Below are positions 17,002-25,856 of a DNA stretch of 64,000 nt, piece after piece (position 1 is the stretch's first letter; the number at the start of each line of letters is the position of its first letter). A program made the position numbers and the translations under genes. Under the pieces are notes generated by a model. The model searched no databases and had not been told where the DNA came from. It was given only the letters and a program-made list of their open reading frames with translations. Origin of the DNA: Pedobacter sp. KBW06 (GTDB taxonomy: Bacteria; Bacteroidota; Bacteroidia; Sphingobacteriales; Sphingobacteriaceae); the NCBI RefSeq assembly GCF_003852525.1, contig NZ_QAJL01000003.1:1278134-1342133 (forward strand), read 5' to 3'.

Positions 17002-18224
17002 GCCCGTTAAAGATCAGTTGGAAGAGCTTATGGTCTAAACCGTTGTCTTCCGCACTAAATATGCTGCTAATTGCTTTTGGCACTGGAATTCTAACCATTT
17101 TATTGTTGGCTTCCAATCAGATTGCCCAAAAGCTGGACAACAATTCTAAAGACATTGACCTGGTAGTTGGGGCCAAAGGCAGTCCACTACAGTTAATCCT
17201 CAGCAGCATTTATTACATCGACTTTCCGACAGGGAATATCCCGTTAAAAGAAGCAACAGCGTTGTCGCGCAGCCCATTTGTAAAAAGAGCTGTTCCTCTT
17301 GCCCTGGGCGATAACTATAACGGAACCCGAATTGTTGGGACCGACAGTAACTTTGTAGCCATCTATAAATTGAAAGTGCAGACCGGAAAATTATGGACTA
17401 AGGATTTTGAAACAACCATTGGCGCAAGCGTTGCAGAAAGTCAAAAATTAAAAGTAGGTGATACCTTTTACGGTGCTCATGGTCTGACGGGCAGCAGTGA
17501 TGTTCACAAAAGTCATCAATACACAGTATCGGGAATCTTGGCACCTCAGGGAAATGTGACAGACAACCTCATCCTAACCAATATCGCCAGTGTGTGGAAA
17601 ATGCACGACGACCATGAAGAAGGGGAAGCCCATGAGCATAAAGAAGGTGAGAATCATCATAAAGAGGAACATGGTGATGAAGGAAAAGAACTGACCTCAT
17701 TACTGATTCAGTATCGTTCTCCAATGTCAGTAGCCATCTTTCCAAGAATGGTAAATGAAACGACCAATATGCAGGCCGCTTCACCAGCTCAGGAGAGCAC
17801 CCGCTTATTTTCTTTAATTGGTGTTGGAGTGGAAACCTTACAATGGTTTGCTGTATTGATTATGCTGATTGCAGCGATCAGTGTCTTTGTAAACCTTTAT
17901 AATTCGCTTAAGGAGCGTAAATACGATCTGGCCATCATGCGTACACTCGGTGCTTCCAGGGGGAAACTCTTCCTGATCGTCATCGCCGAGGGTATTATTC
18001 TTACCCTTGCAGGTACACTAATCGGAATTGCTTTAGGTCATCTTGCACTTCAATTTATAGGAAACTACCAGGAGAGCAGTCAGGCGAGGTTAACCGGCCT
18101 GGTTTTCCTGAAGGATGAAATTTATTTATTTGTTGCTGGCCTAGCTATTGGTATATTTGCAGCTATTATTCCTGCAGTGCAGGCTTATCGGTCAAATATT
18201 TCCAGAATTCTGTCAAAAAATTAG
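16998..18224 (+). CDS. FtsX/MacB-like ABC permease with His-rich extracytoplasmic loop
   Basis: A 408-residue permease with one N-terminal helix (about 20-42), a large extracytoplasmic MacB-like domain and three C-terminal helices (about 275-300, 322-350, 372-395). The conserved cytoplasmic YDLAIMRTLGASRGKLFLIV lies between the last helices. Within the extracytoplasmic domain, at about 201-233, is an acidic, His-rich insert with seven His, including HEEGEAHEHKEGENHHKEEH. Such inserts bind zinc or similar ions. Its presence in a MacB-like permease beside CobW and a Fur-family regulator points to zinc sensing or transport. Direction of transport cannot be told; MacB-type systems are usually mechanotransmitters rather than channels. 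Confidence 0.88.
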   Translation: MSPLKISWKSLWSKPLSSALNMLLIAFGTGILTILLLASNQIAQKLDNNSKDIDLVVGAKGSPLQLILSSIYYIDFPTGNIPLKEATALSRSPFVKRAVPLALGDNYNGTRIVGTDSNFVAIYKLKVQTGKLWTKDFETTIGASVAESQKLKVGDTFYGAHGLTGSSDVHKSHQYTVSGILAPQGNVTDNLILTNIASVWKMHDDHEEGEAHEHKEGENHHKEEHGDEGKELTSLLIQYRSPMSVAIFPRMVNETTNMQAASPAQESTRLFSLIGVGVETLQWFAVLIMLIAAISVFVNLYNSLKERKYDLAIMRTLGASRGKLFLIVIAEGIILTLAGTLIGIALGHLALQFIGNYQESSQARLTGLVFLKDEIYLFVAGLAIGIFAAIIPAVQAYRSNISRILSKN

Positions 18225-18275
18225 AAGAAATATAAAAAGATCAATAAGTTAAGCTTAAGGATCATAAATAAACAT

Positions 18276-18719
18276 ATGATGATGAAACGATTAATTCTTG
18301 TAGTTCTATTGTTTACCGGATTTGCGGTTAAAGCTCAACACAATCCTGATGATCAGATCTTATCTGACAACTGGGATGTGGTAGGCGGTGTTGATTTTAA
18401 GATCGTAAAGGATTCAGAAATGTATGCAGTTTATACTCCTGAGATCAAGAAACATGCGAACAAAACTTTTGAACTGGAAGGTTATATCGTTCCCATTAAG
18501 GATGGCATGAAACAGACGAAATTCATGCTTTCAACGTTACCTATAAACCAATGTTTTTACTGTGGAAAGAATGGTGTTCCCATTATGGTATTGGTAGAAA
18601 TGGCGGAGCCGATCAAATTCACCTACAAGACCATTGTAGTGAAAGGTACGCTTAAATTAAACCCAGGCAATGCGATGGATAACCCTCCTATTTCCCTGGT
18701 AAATGCAAAATCAATATAA
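18276..18719 (+). CDS. DUF3299-like secreted protein
   Basis: A 147-residue secreted protein with a signal peptide ending near FAVKAQ. The core resembles DUF3299 proteins, which have the pattern ELEGYIVPIK followed by a cysteine pair, here QCFYCG (Cys93 and Cys96), and a C-terminal KGTLKLN strand. The pair could bind a metal or form a disulfide. DUF3299 genes often follow a MacB-like ABC transporter in zinc-regulated clusters. Here it comes 52 bases after the permease and three bases before the Fur-family gene. Its biochemical role is not established. Confidence 0.8.
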   Translation: MMMKRLILVVLLFTGFAVKAQHNPDDQILSDNWDVVGGVDFKIVKDSEMYAVYTPEIKKHANKTFELEGYIVPIKDGMKQTKFMLSTLPINQCFYCGKNGVPIMVLVEMAEPIKFTYKTIVVKGTLKLNPGNAMDNPPISLVNAKSI

Positions 18720-18721
18720 TC

Positions 18722-19156
18722 ATGAGACTAGATCCCGTAAATATTTTAAAAGAGCACGACCTGAAACACACCAGACAAAGGGTGCGTGTACTGGAAGAAA
18801 TTGCTTTGGATACTGTAGCCATCTCTCAGCCGGAGCTGGAGAAAAAGCTGGGTAAGGAAATCGACAGGGTAACTTTATACAGAATCCTGAACACTTATGA
18901 AGATAAGGGGATTCTTCACCGCATCATGGACATGAACGGGACGGCAAACTATGCCATCTGCTCCTCTTCCTGTTCAGAAGACCACCACCATGACGAACAT
19001 GTACACTTCAACTGTACCACCTGTTCAAAGATCTATTGCCTTGAAGTAGTTGTACCTAAGCTGAAAATGCCAAAGGGCTTTACAGCAAAAACCGTAAACA
19101 CTACTGCTTACGGTACTTGTGAAAAATGTAATGCCCTTGCGGAAAATCCAGCTTAA
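18722..19156 (+). CDS. Fur-family transcriptional regulator, probable Zur
   Basis: A 144-residue Fur-family protein. A winged-helix domain (about 1-80, with DRVTLYRILNTYEDKGILHR) precedes the metal site: DHHHDEHVHFNC (87-98) with His88-90, His93 and His95, then TTC (Cys101) and a second CxxC at CEKC (Cys133, Cys136). Two CxxC pairs form the structural zinc site of the family. Zur rather than Fur is inferred because cobW, a His-rich transporter and a MerC-like gene carry the same palindrome at their promoters, and no siderophore genes are nearby. It is the last gene of the operon, three bases after the DUF3299 gene. Confidence 0.85.
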   Translation: MRLDPVNILKEHDLKHTRQRVRVLEEIALDTVAISQPELEKKLGKEIDRVTLYRILNTYEDKGILHRIMDMNGTANYAICSSSCSEDHHHDEHVHFNCTTCSKIYCLEVVVPKLKMPKGFTAKTVNTTAYGTCEKCNALAENPA

Positions 19157-19165
19157 TTGACGTCC

Positions 19166-20236
19166 TTAGCTCCAGGCTTTGTATAAGAAATTAAGCCAGT
19201 TTTGATGAAAAATATGGTCCAGGTCTTCCGCAGAATAACCTTTTGCGGAAAACATGGCAACCATCTTTTGCAAGTCTGAAATGGTATCCAGATCTAATGG
19301 GGATTGTTCTGTTCCAAAAGCCCCATCCAGGTCGGAGCCTATTCCTATATGATGTGCATTTCCTGCAAGCTGACAAATATGGTCCATGTTGGCTACCACC
19401 TTCTCCAGATCACAATTCATACTTTGTGGTGTAGATACACCCCTCTGCCAGTTAGGTACAAGCATCCAGGCATCTAAAGCACCCCCAATCACTGCACCGC
19501 GTTCAATCAGGGCAAGAAGTTGTTCATCACTATATTGACGGTTATGATTTACAAAAGCCCTGCAATTGTTATGGCTCGCCCAGACAGGTCCTGAGAAATG
19601 ATTTAAGGCCTGCCAGAATGCGTCGTCACAAAGGTGTGTGGCATCCAGAATGATGTTCAGGCGCTCCATTTCTTTAAGTAAAGCCAGGCCCTGAGCACCC
19701 ATTTCCCCGGTTGCATCCGTTCCATTGGCATACCTTCCCGGACCATAATGTGCCGGACCGATCGCTCTTAACCCATATTGATGCGCTCTTTCCAGGTAGC
19801 TGAGGTCTACGATAGAATCTGCACCTTCAAGGCTCAGGATATAGCCAATTGCCTTATTTTCATTAGGAGTTCCGTCATTCCATCGTTCATAATGCACTTT
19901 CAGTTGTTTCGCATTGCTGATCTGCACCATTTCCCCGGCTTCTTCCATCGTTTTATACCAGGAAAGCTGTGCCTGTGTCTGTGCCCATGCCTGCTCCGGA
20001 GAGTTCCAACCCGGAATAACACTTCCGGGCTTTACGTAACGGGCAATCTGCGTGGCGACAACAATACCGATGTTTCCTTTCCTGAGCTCAGGAAAGGAAA
20101 CCGTAGACCTTTCCCGGTCAGGCTTATCCGTCATTCCCTTTTCCACGGCACGAATCGCCTGCACGGGCAACCTTAAATCTCTGTTCCATTCCATGGCATT
20201 CATACTGAGATCCAGGTGAGCATCTATTATAAACAT
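19166..20236 (-). CDS. M19-family (renal dipeptidase-like) dipeptidase
   Basis: A 356-residue dipeptidase of the M19 amidohydrolase family. The N-terminal DAHLDLS gives the HxD metal ligands, LEGAD the bridging Glu, ATHLCDDAF and SHNNCRAF the two further His, and GIGSDLDGAF the conserved Asp. These dinuclear zinc enzymes cleave dipeptides, including those with D-residues, and some act on cyclic or beta-lactam compounds. There is no signal peptide, so it acts in the cytoplasm. It ends an apparent operon with RidA, SusD and SusC, and its 3' end is 10 bases from the convergent Zur gene. Confidence 0.9.
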   Translation of the reverse strand: MFIIDAHLDLSMNAMEWNRDLRLPVQAIRAVEKGMTDKPDRERSTVSFPELRKGNIGIVVATQIARYVKPGSVIPGWNSPEQAWAQTQAQLSWYKTMEEAGEMVQISNAKQLKVHYERWNDGTPNENKAIGYILSLEGADSIVDLSYLERAHQYGLRAIGPAHYGPGRYANGTDATGEMGAQGLALLKEMERLNIILDATHLCDDAFWQALNHFSGPVWASHNNCRAFVNHNRQYSDEQLLALIERGAVIGGALDAWMLVPNWQRGVSTPQSMNCDLEKVVANMDHICQLAGNAHHIGIGSDLDGAFGTEQSPLDLDTISDLQKMVAMFSAKGYSAEDLDHIFHQNWLNFLYKAWS

Positions 20237-20247
20237 AGTCTAACACA

Positions 20248-20718
20248 TTATTGATGTAATTCAAAAACAGCTTCTACTTCTACCGGAATATTATCCGGCA
20301 AAGAGCCCATCCCTACTGCACTACGTACGCCGATTCCATTCTCATGTCCCCAAACTGAAGCAAATAATTCGCTGCATCCATTGATAATATAAGGGTGTCT
20401 TTCAAAGTCTGCGGAACAATTCACCATCCCTAACACTTTGATAACGCGTTTTACGACATCAAGACTACCAAAGTTAGTCACGATAGTAGACAACATGGTG
20501 AGTCCTACCTGGCGGGCTGCCAACTTCCCTGCTTCCATATCCATATCTTCCCCAATCCGGCCAATAATCAACGACTTATCCGTTTGTACCGGCCCATGTC
20601 CTGATAAATATAAATATTTACCGTCTACTAAAAACGGCTTATAAATTCCTAATGGCTGCGGGGCTGGAGGCAACACTAGATCTAATTTCAAAAATGCTTC
20701 TTGGGCTGATAAGTTCAT
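20248..20718 (-). CDS. RidA/YjgF-family protein
   Basis: A 156-residue member of the RidA family (LYLSGHGPVQ, then GVRSAVGMGSLPDNIPVEVE near the C-terminus). Canonical RidA deaminates reactive enamine/imine intermediates made by PLP enzymes; longer members like this one are less well studied. The Arg and Glu that line the RidA pocket are present in the last block. It starts 34 bases after the susD gene and ends 12 bases before the dipeptidase, so all three are probably co-transcribed. In this context it may clean up products of amino-acid breakdown. Confidence 0.88.
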   Translation of the reverse strand: MNLSAQEAFLKLDLVLPPAPQPLGIYKPFLVDGKYLYLSGHGPVQTDKSLIIGRIGEDMDMEAGKLAARQVGLTMLSTIVTNFGSLDVVKRVIKVLGMVNCSADFERHPYIINGCSELFASVWGHENGIGVRSAVGMGSLPDNIPVEVEAVFELHQ

Positions 20719-20751
20719 GGTATTTATTATAAAAATTGAGTATTAAATTGT

Positions 20752-22287
20752 TTACTGTTTATCCCACCATACACGGGTGGTTAAGGTATTTGCTCCCTGA
20801 CGCGAAATGGCATCCTGGAAATTTTTCGCATTGCTTGCGCCTTCGGCATTCGGGTAAATTAACCTTCTTGGAATGGTTCCGCCTGTTACATTCCCTGGAT
20901 AATTGACTGGAACCAATATCGGATATCCTGTTCTTCTCCAATTGGAAAACACTTCATATTCATCGATATATAAGGCCGCCCAGATCTGGGTATGGATCTG
21001 CTCCATTTGCTGATCAAACGTTCCGGCAACATTGAATGGGTGAGCGGTAAGGTATTGATTGATTTTATCTGAGGAAATTGCATAAGCACTACCGTACATA
21101 GCAGCATTATCAAATGATCCGGTCACCCCCTTAACATAAAACTGGCTTGCAGTTCCAAGGGTGTTCCATCCGCGGGCTGCAGCTTCTGCGAGGTAAAGGT
21201 TGGTTTCCGCATTTCCAAGCACCAATAATGGCGCGTCAAGTCTGAATACGGTATTCTGGTTAGGCTCAGAATACGTACCCAGGTCATTCGCCGAAGGCGC
21301 TGTTCCGGTTCCATTTGGAAATCCTTTTTGAATGGCAGGACCAGAATCCTGTGTTGTTCCAACCCAAACCCCGGAATAAACACTCAGTCTCGGGTCGTTG
21401 TTATTTTTCAGATAATTGATAAAGGTTGCACTTAGCTTTCCACCTTCAATGTTATTTTTACCGAAAGAGTTCGCAGAAAAATCCCTGCTTCTTGATTCCC
21501 TTGCTGTAGGATTACGGTTCAGGTCTTGCGGACCATCACTATACTTCATGATCGCATTATCCTCTTTATTCAGAATAACGCCACCGGCGATTGCCTTTTT
21601 CACCCAGGTCTCAGAAAGAGCGGCATCCTTTTTAGTTAACCTTAAGCCAAGACGAAGCATCAGTGAATAGGCAAACTTCTTCCACTTCCCGGCATCTCCA
21701 CCGTAAATAAAATCGTTACCTCCATATGAGGCTTTTGCGGCATCAAGTCCGCTGGCAGCTTCATCCAACTCTTTCAGCATATCTTTATATATGGTTTCCT
21801 GTGCATCGTATTTAGGGGTAAAGTTAAGACTCGTGAGCCCTTTTCCAGCTTCACTGTAGGGTACATCGCCATAAAGATCAGTCATTCTGTGGTAAATGTA
21901 TACCCGCCAGATGCGTGCCACATTTAATTTATTGACCTCCGAAGGAGTTGCTTTAACTGCCCGGATCACTTCCTCAATTTCATTTACGGCAGTGGGATAA
22001 CCGTCCGTGAAATAGGGCGCCTGATAAAAATCATTGGCAAAATATTTATCTCCTATCCCGGAAACTTCTTTATAGGTCGCATAATGCTGGATAAAGCCAC
22101 CTAGATTTAACACCCCGGTCAGGTAATAACTGTTACTCATCGTGCTGAGCAGCGATTTGGAAAACAAAAATGCAGGAGTCGGCGTAGACAAGGAATTCGG
22201 GTTTTTATTCAGGTCACCAAAATCTTTTTTACATCCTGATATGGCCAGGATCATTACCGCACTTATATAGTATATGTATCTTTTCAT
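20752..22287 (-). CDS. SusD/RagB-family lipoprotein (SusD-like_2 type)
   Basis: A 511-residue surface lipoprotein with Cys19 in LAISGCKKDFGDLNKNPNSL, the typical start of the SusD-like_2 group. The tetratricopeptide-like helices (AARGWNTLGTASQFYVKGVT) and the C-terminal YDEYEVFSNWRRTGYP region match this group. It is the partner of the SusC transporter encoded 11 bases upstream. The substrate is not readable. The neighbours RidA and M19 dipeptidase suggest peptides or amino-acid-like compounds. Confidence 0.94.
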   Translation of the reverse strand: MKRYIYYISAVMILAISGCKKDFGDLNKNPNSLSTPTPAFLFSKSLLSTMSNSYYLTGVLNLGGFIQHYATYKEVSGIGDKYFANDFYQAPYFTDGYPTAVNEIEEVIRAVKATPSEVNKLNVARIWRVYIYHRMTDLYGDVPYSEAGKGLTSLNFTPKYDAQETIYKDMLKELDEAASGLDAAKASYGGNDFIYGGDAGKWKKFAYSLMLRLGLRLTKKDAALSETWVKKAIAGGVILNKEDNAIMKYSDGPQDLNRNPTARESRSRDFSANSFGKNNIEGGKLSATFINYLKNNNDPRLSVYSGVWVGTTQDSGPAIQKGFPNGTGTAPSANDLGTYSEPNQNTVFRLDAPLLVLGNAETNLYLAEAAARGWNTLGTASQFYVKGVTGSFDNAAMYGSAYAISSDKINQYLTAHPFNVAGTFDQQMEQIHTQIWAALYIDEYEVFSNWRRTGYPILVPVNYPGNVTGGTIPRRLIYPNAEGASNAKNFQDAISRQGANTLTTRVWWDKQ

Positions 22288-22298
22288 CGGAATATTTT

Positions 22299-25200
22299 TT
22301 AAAATTTAACACTTAAGTTTAATCCATAACTTCTGGTACGGGGCACGCCAAACTGCTCAATCCCCTGGGCATTTCCTGCACTAAATACAGATTCAGGATC
22401 TACATTTGGTGTTTTCTTGTACAGAATAAAAAGATTACGACCTACGAGGGAAAGCGTTGCAGAACTCAATTTGGATAGCATTTTCACCTTACTAACCGGC
22501 AACTGATAACTCAGTACAACCTGACGAAGTTTGATAAAGCTGGCATCATACACAAACAATGAAGAGATATTCCTGAAACCATCACCGTAGTATTTTTCCA
22601 GCAAGGATGGGTCGATTACCATATTCACCGGTTTTCCGGATACATCTACTCCATTGATGGGGACTCCAGTATCCCGACCTGCAAGCGTCATTTTCGTTAA
22701 ACCCATTCTTGTACCATACAAATCTGTCCCGGAATAAAGACTTCCTCCAAACTTGCCATCAATCAATACATTCAGGCTAAATCTTTTATATTTAAAATCG
22801 TTGGAAAAACCAACAGACCATGGATGCACACCTTGTCCAAGCTCTTCAAGCGGCCCTGGAACTGGTGTAGCTACGCCTCCTGAAACATTATATACTGTCT
22901 TTCCATTTGCATCCTTCAGTTCCCTTCTTCCCATAATGATACTATATGGACTTCCCACCTGGCTATAGATATAAGCATATCCGTTTACTGCACTAGCCAT
23001 GACAATAGAATTCAGGTTCTCAGCAAGCTTTAATACTTTGTTTTTGTTATAAGCAGTGTTCACACTTGTGCTCCAGGAGAAATCAGGTTTGTCTATGATT
23101 TTTCCGGTGATTAAGAGCTCTACTCCTTTATTGCTGATCTCTCCCACGTTCAATAGGGCAGTACGGTAGCCCGAGCTTGTAGATACGGTAGTTTCTACAA
23201 TGTCTTTGGTCGTACTCCTATCATACCAGGCAAAATCAATTCCCAACCTGTTATCGAATAAAGAAGCCTCAAATCCCGCTTCGAAAGTGGTAGAAGTTAA
23301 TGGGCTTAAATTTGGATTAGGAATTCTGGTACTCGTTACCTGCTGCAGCTGCTGCCCCAGGTGCCCATTCTGAATCATCGTATAAGAAGGGTTTAACGCA
23401 TAGGGTTCCGGTGTAGCTCCTCCAACCTGTGCCCATGAAGACCTTAACTTTGCAAATTGAATCCATGAAGGCATTTTAACAATCTGAGAAAGGATCACAC
23501 TCGTTCCAATAGAAGGGTAAAAAATAGTGTTGTTTTTTGGAGCAAGTGTCGAAAACCAGTCCTGGCGACCAGTTACTGTCAAAAACACCAGATTTTTGTA
23601 GTCGAAATCCGCTGATCCGAATAAAGAAGAAGTCTTGGTTTTCCCATAAGGATAGGTTTGATTTACTGTTCCAAGGTTGGAAACAGAATAAAATCCAGGC
23701 GTAATAAAATCTTTCCCCTGAATGATCACCTCATCTCTGGTAGAAGACCGGTTATTGACGCCAAACAAAGCATTCAAAGAGAAATCTTTAAACAGATTTT
23801 GCTTGTTGTAATTGATCGTAGCCTCGGTGTTGATGGTGGTAAGGTTAGAACGTTCCTCTTTGGCACCACCTAAAGGGGTGTATAGAGACTTACTTGGAAC
23901 CACTCCAAAATATTTAAAGTTGTTATAATCCTGACCAATTCTCGCATTGAAAAATAGTTCAGGTAATACATTTAATTTCACATTTACCATGGATAAAAAA
24001 CGATTCCTGGTATCGTTCTTTTCAAACTTATTCACTACAAAATAAGGATTACTGGCAATGGGAACAGGGTTCCAGGCCACTTCATCTCCGTTCGCATCAT
24101 ATCCAGGAGAGAGGTTACGGATATCTACCGTATTTCCAATCAGATAAGTTCCCCAGTTCGGATTGCCATAAGCATCGTTTACCACGGTTCTGTTTTTAGC
24201 ATTTTCAAGGTTATATTGTGCTACCGCATCAATTCTTAACCACTTGCTCAACACAAGTTCACCCGCAAAGTTGAAGGTCTTTCTATTGAAATTGGTATTG
24301 GGAACAATCCCTCTGTTGTTCATATCAGAAGCTGAAAATCTTCCATTGGCAAATTCATTTCCTCCGGTAAGCGCGAGTGTATTGGTCGTCGTAGTTCCGG
24401 TCTGGTAGAAATTCTGAATGTTGTTTTTTTGTGGACTGTAAGGTCTTTTGACCCCATCAAACTGGATCACATCAGAACCATCCATTTTGGCACCCCAGGA
24501 AGATCGTCCCGCAGCGATCGCTTCCGCCTGAGTAAGGGGTTTAACACCATTTTTACCGGACCCATATTCATATTGCCATTCTGGGATCACCAGTGGTGAT
24601 TCCATTGTAAATGCAGAGTTAAAATCGATGCCGACACCTTTCTGTGCAGCACCTCTCTTGGTCTTAATGAGAATTACCCCATTAGAGGCCAATGAGCCAT
24701 ACAGGGCCGCAGCCGTTCCTCCTTTTAACACAGTGATGCTTTGAATATCGTCGGGATTGATTCCCGAAATCCCATCTCCTCTGTCTATGTTTAAACCATT
24801 GGCAATCCCGTCAGAAGTATAACCCTCAGTTTGTGGAAGCCCCAATAAGGTATTGTCAATAGGCATATCATTTACTACGTATAAAGGTTGGTTATTTCCA
24901 TTCAGGGAACCGTTACCACGGATAATGACGCGGCTGGAACCACTCGGTCCTGTAGCTGTACTGGTTGCATTTACACCAGCAACTTTTCCTACCAGCGCAT
25001 TGGCAAGATTTGTTTCCCTTGCCTGGGTAAATTCAGTCCCTTTCACCTCAGTCAGCGCGTAAGCCAAAGCTTTCCGGTCCTTCTTGATGCCCATGGCAGT
25101 CACGACTACCTGGTTTAAAGTGTTCTCCTCAGCAACAGACAGAACCACATCGATCATCGTTTCACTGTTTACAGATACCTCTTTCCTTTTGTACCCGACA

Positions 25201-25469
25201 TAAGTGAAAATCAGGACCTGGGGACCATCTGGAATCCTCAAAGCAAAGTTTCCATTCTCGTCAGTCTTGGTTCCGGTTTTCGGATCTGATTTTAAAACCA
25301 CCGATACACCAGGTATGGACAGCTGATCGTCGGAGGCGGTTACCCTGCCCTTGATTTCCCTTAAGTTTTTATTATAGGTTACCGGGAAGGCCTCTTTTGC
25401 AAAAACCCGTCCTGAGCATACCATTAACGGTATCAGCAACATTAAGCATAAATGTAGTTTTCGAATCAT
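22299..25469 (-). CDS. SusC/RagA-family TonB-linked outer-membrane transporter
   Basis: A 1056-residue outer-membrane transporter. A signal peptide (about 1-24) precedes a carboxypeptidase-regulatory-like domain (about 38-115, IKGRVTASDDQLSIPGVSVV), a plug with ITVLKGGTAAALYGSLASNG, and a large barrel ending RSYGLNLSVKF. Unlike the first SusC in the window it lacks an STN domain, so it is not wired to a FecR. It heads an apparent operon of SusC, SusD, RidA and M19 dipeptidase, read towards the zinc cluster. The leader (25470-25515) is a CA-rich run of AACC-type repeats, common before such genes. Confidence 0.94.
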   Translation of the reverse strand: MIRKLHLCLMLLIPLMVCSGRVFAKEAFPVTYNKNLREIKGRVTASDDQLSIPGVSVVLKSDPKTGTKTDENGNFALRIPDGPQVLIFTYVGYKRKEVSVNSETMIDVVLSVAEENTLNQVVVTAMGIKKDRKALAYALTEVKGTEFTQARETNLANALVGKVAGVNATSTATGPSGSSRVIIRGNGSLNGNNQPLYVVNDMPIDNTLLGLPQTEGYTSDGIANGLNIDRGDGISGINPDDIQSITVLKGGTAAALYGSLASNGVILIKTKRGAAQKGVGIDFNSAFTMESPLVIPEWQYEYGSGKNGVKPLTQAEAIAAGRSSWGAKMDGSDVIQFDGVKRPYSPQKNNIQNFYQTGTTTTNTLALTGGNEFANGRFSASDMNNRGIVPNTNFNRKTFNFAGELVLSKWLRIDAVAQYNLENAKNRTVVNDAYGNPNWGTYLIGNTVDIRNLSPGYDANGDEVAWNPVPIASNPYFVVNKFEKNDTRNRFLSMVNVKLNVLPELFFNARIGQDYNNFKYFGVVPSKSLYTPLGGAKEERSNLTTINTEATINYNKQNLFKDFSLNALFGVNNRSSTRDEVIIQGKDFITPGFYSVSNLGTVNQTYPYGKTKTSSLFGSADFDYKNLVFLTVTGRQDWFSTLAPKNNTIFYPSIGTSVILSQIVKMPSWIQFAKLRSSWAQVGGATPEPYALNPSYTMIQNGHLGQQLQQVTSTRIPNPNLSPLTSTTFEAGFEASLFDNRLGIDFAWYDRSTTKDIVETTVSTSSGYRTALLNVGEISNKGVELLITGKIIDKPDFSWSTSVNTAYNKNKVLKLAENLNSIVMASAVNGYAYIYSQVGSPYSIIMGRRELKDANGKTVYNVSGGVATPVPGPLEELGQGVHPWSVGFSNDFKYKRFSLNVLIDGKFGGSLYSGTDLYGTRMGLTKMTLAGRDTGVPINGVDVSGKPVNMVIDPSLLEKYYGDGFRNISSLFVYDASFIKLRQVVLSYQLPVSKVKMLSKLSSATLSLVGRNLFILYKKTPNVDPESVFSAGNAQGIEQFGVPRTRSYGLNLSVKF

Positions 25470-25521
25470 GTTTGGTTTTGGTTAGGTGGTTGATTGGTTG
25501 GTTGGTTCAGTTTATTAGTCT

Positions 25522-25529
25522 CAAATATA
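25522..25529 (-). promoter_or_regulatory. -7 promoter element of the second susC operon
   Basis: On the minus strand this is TATATTTG, an exact TAnnTTTG match, about 53 bases before the susC ATG. No clear TTG occurs at -33. Confidence 0.5.
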
Positions 25530-25558
25530 GAATTGTTTATTTCATATTGCATATTTTT

Positions 25559-25575
25559 TGCAATAAAATTTTGCA
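25559..25575. promoter_or_regulatory. TGCAA-N7-TTGCA palindrome upstream of the second susC
   Basis: TGCAATAAAATTTTGCA resembles the zinc-island operator but has a spacer two bases longer. It is 30-46 bases upstream of the -7 element, a place used by activators. The region is AT-rich and holds other TTGCA words (25547, 25732-25754), so relevance is uncertain. The rest of the 390-base gap holds no gene. Confidence 0.25.
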
Positions 25576-25804
25576 AATAAAATAAAAACAACCTAAAAGT
25601 AACATTAGAGTAAGAAAACAACGGAAGTATCAGAATTCAATTGCTTAAATTTCGAGAAAATTCGGTCCATTCAATCTCGAATTCAAAGTCTTAAATCCCT
25701 AAAAAAGAAAAACACTTATCGAAAGTCATCAAATTTGCAAAAAATATGCAAACTACTAAAAAAACAACAAACTGATCAACCAGTATGTTGAAAATTAACC
25801 AAAA

Positions 25805-25838
25805 AAAATAGCCTGTATCATACGATACAGGCTATTTT
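25805..25838. terminator. strong bidirectional terminator hairpin
   Basis: AAAATAGCCTGTATC and GATACAGGCTATTTT form a perfect 15-bp stem with a four-base loop, flanked by A-runs and T-runs on both strands. On the minus strand it terminates the FKBP gene that ends at 25857. Confidence 0.85.
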
Positions 25839-25856
25839 AATATAAACTAAGATCTA

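Noticed and set aside
25470..25515. TTGGT-type short repeats before the second susC
   Set aside because: Such AACC-rich leaders are common before SusC genes and show no regular unit that suggests a functional array.
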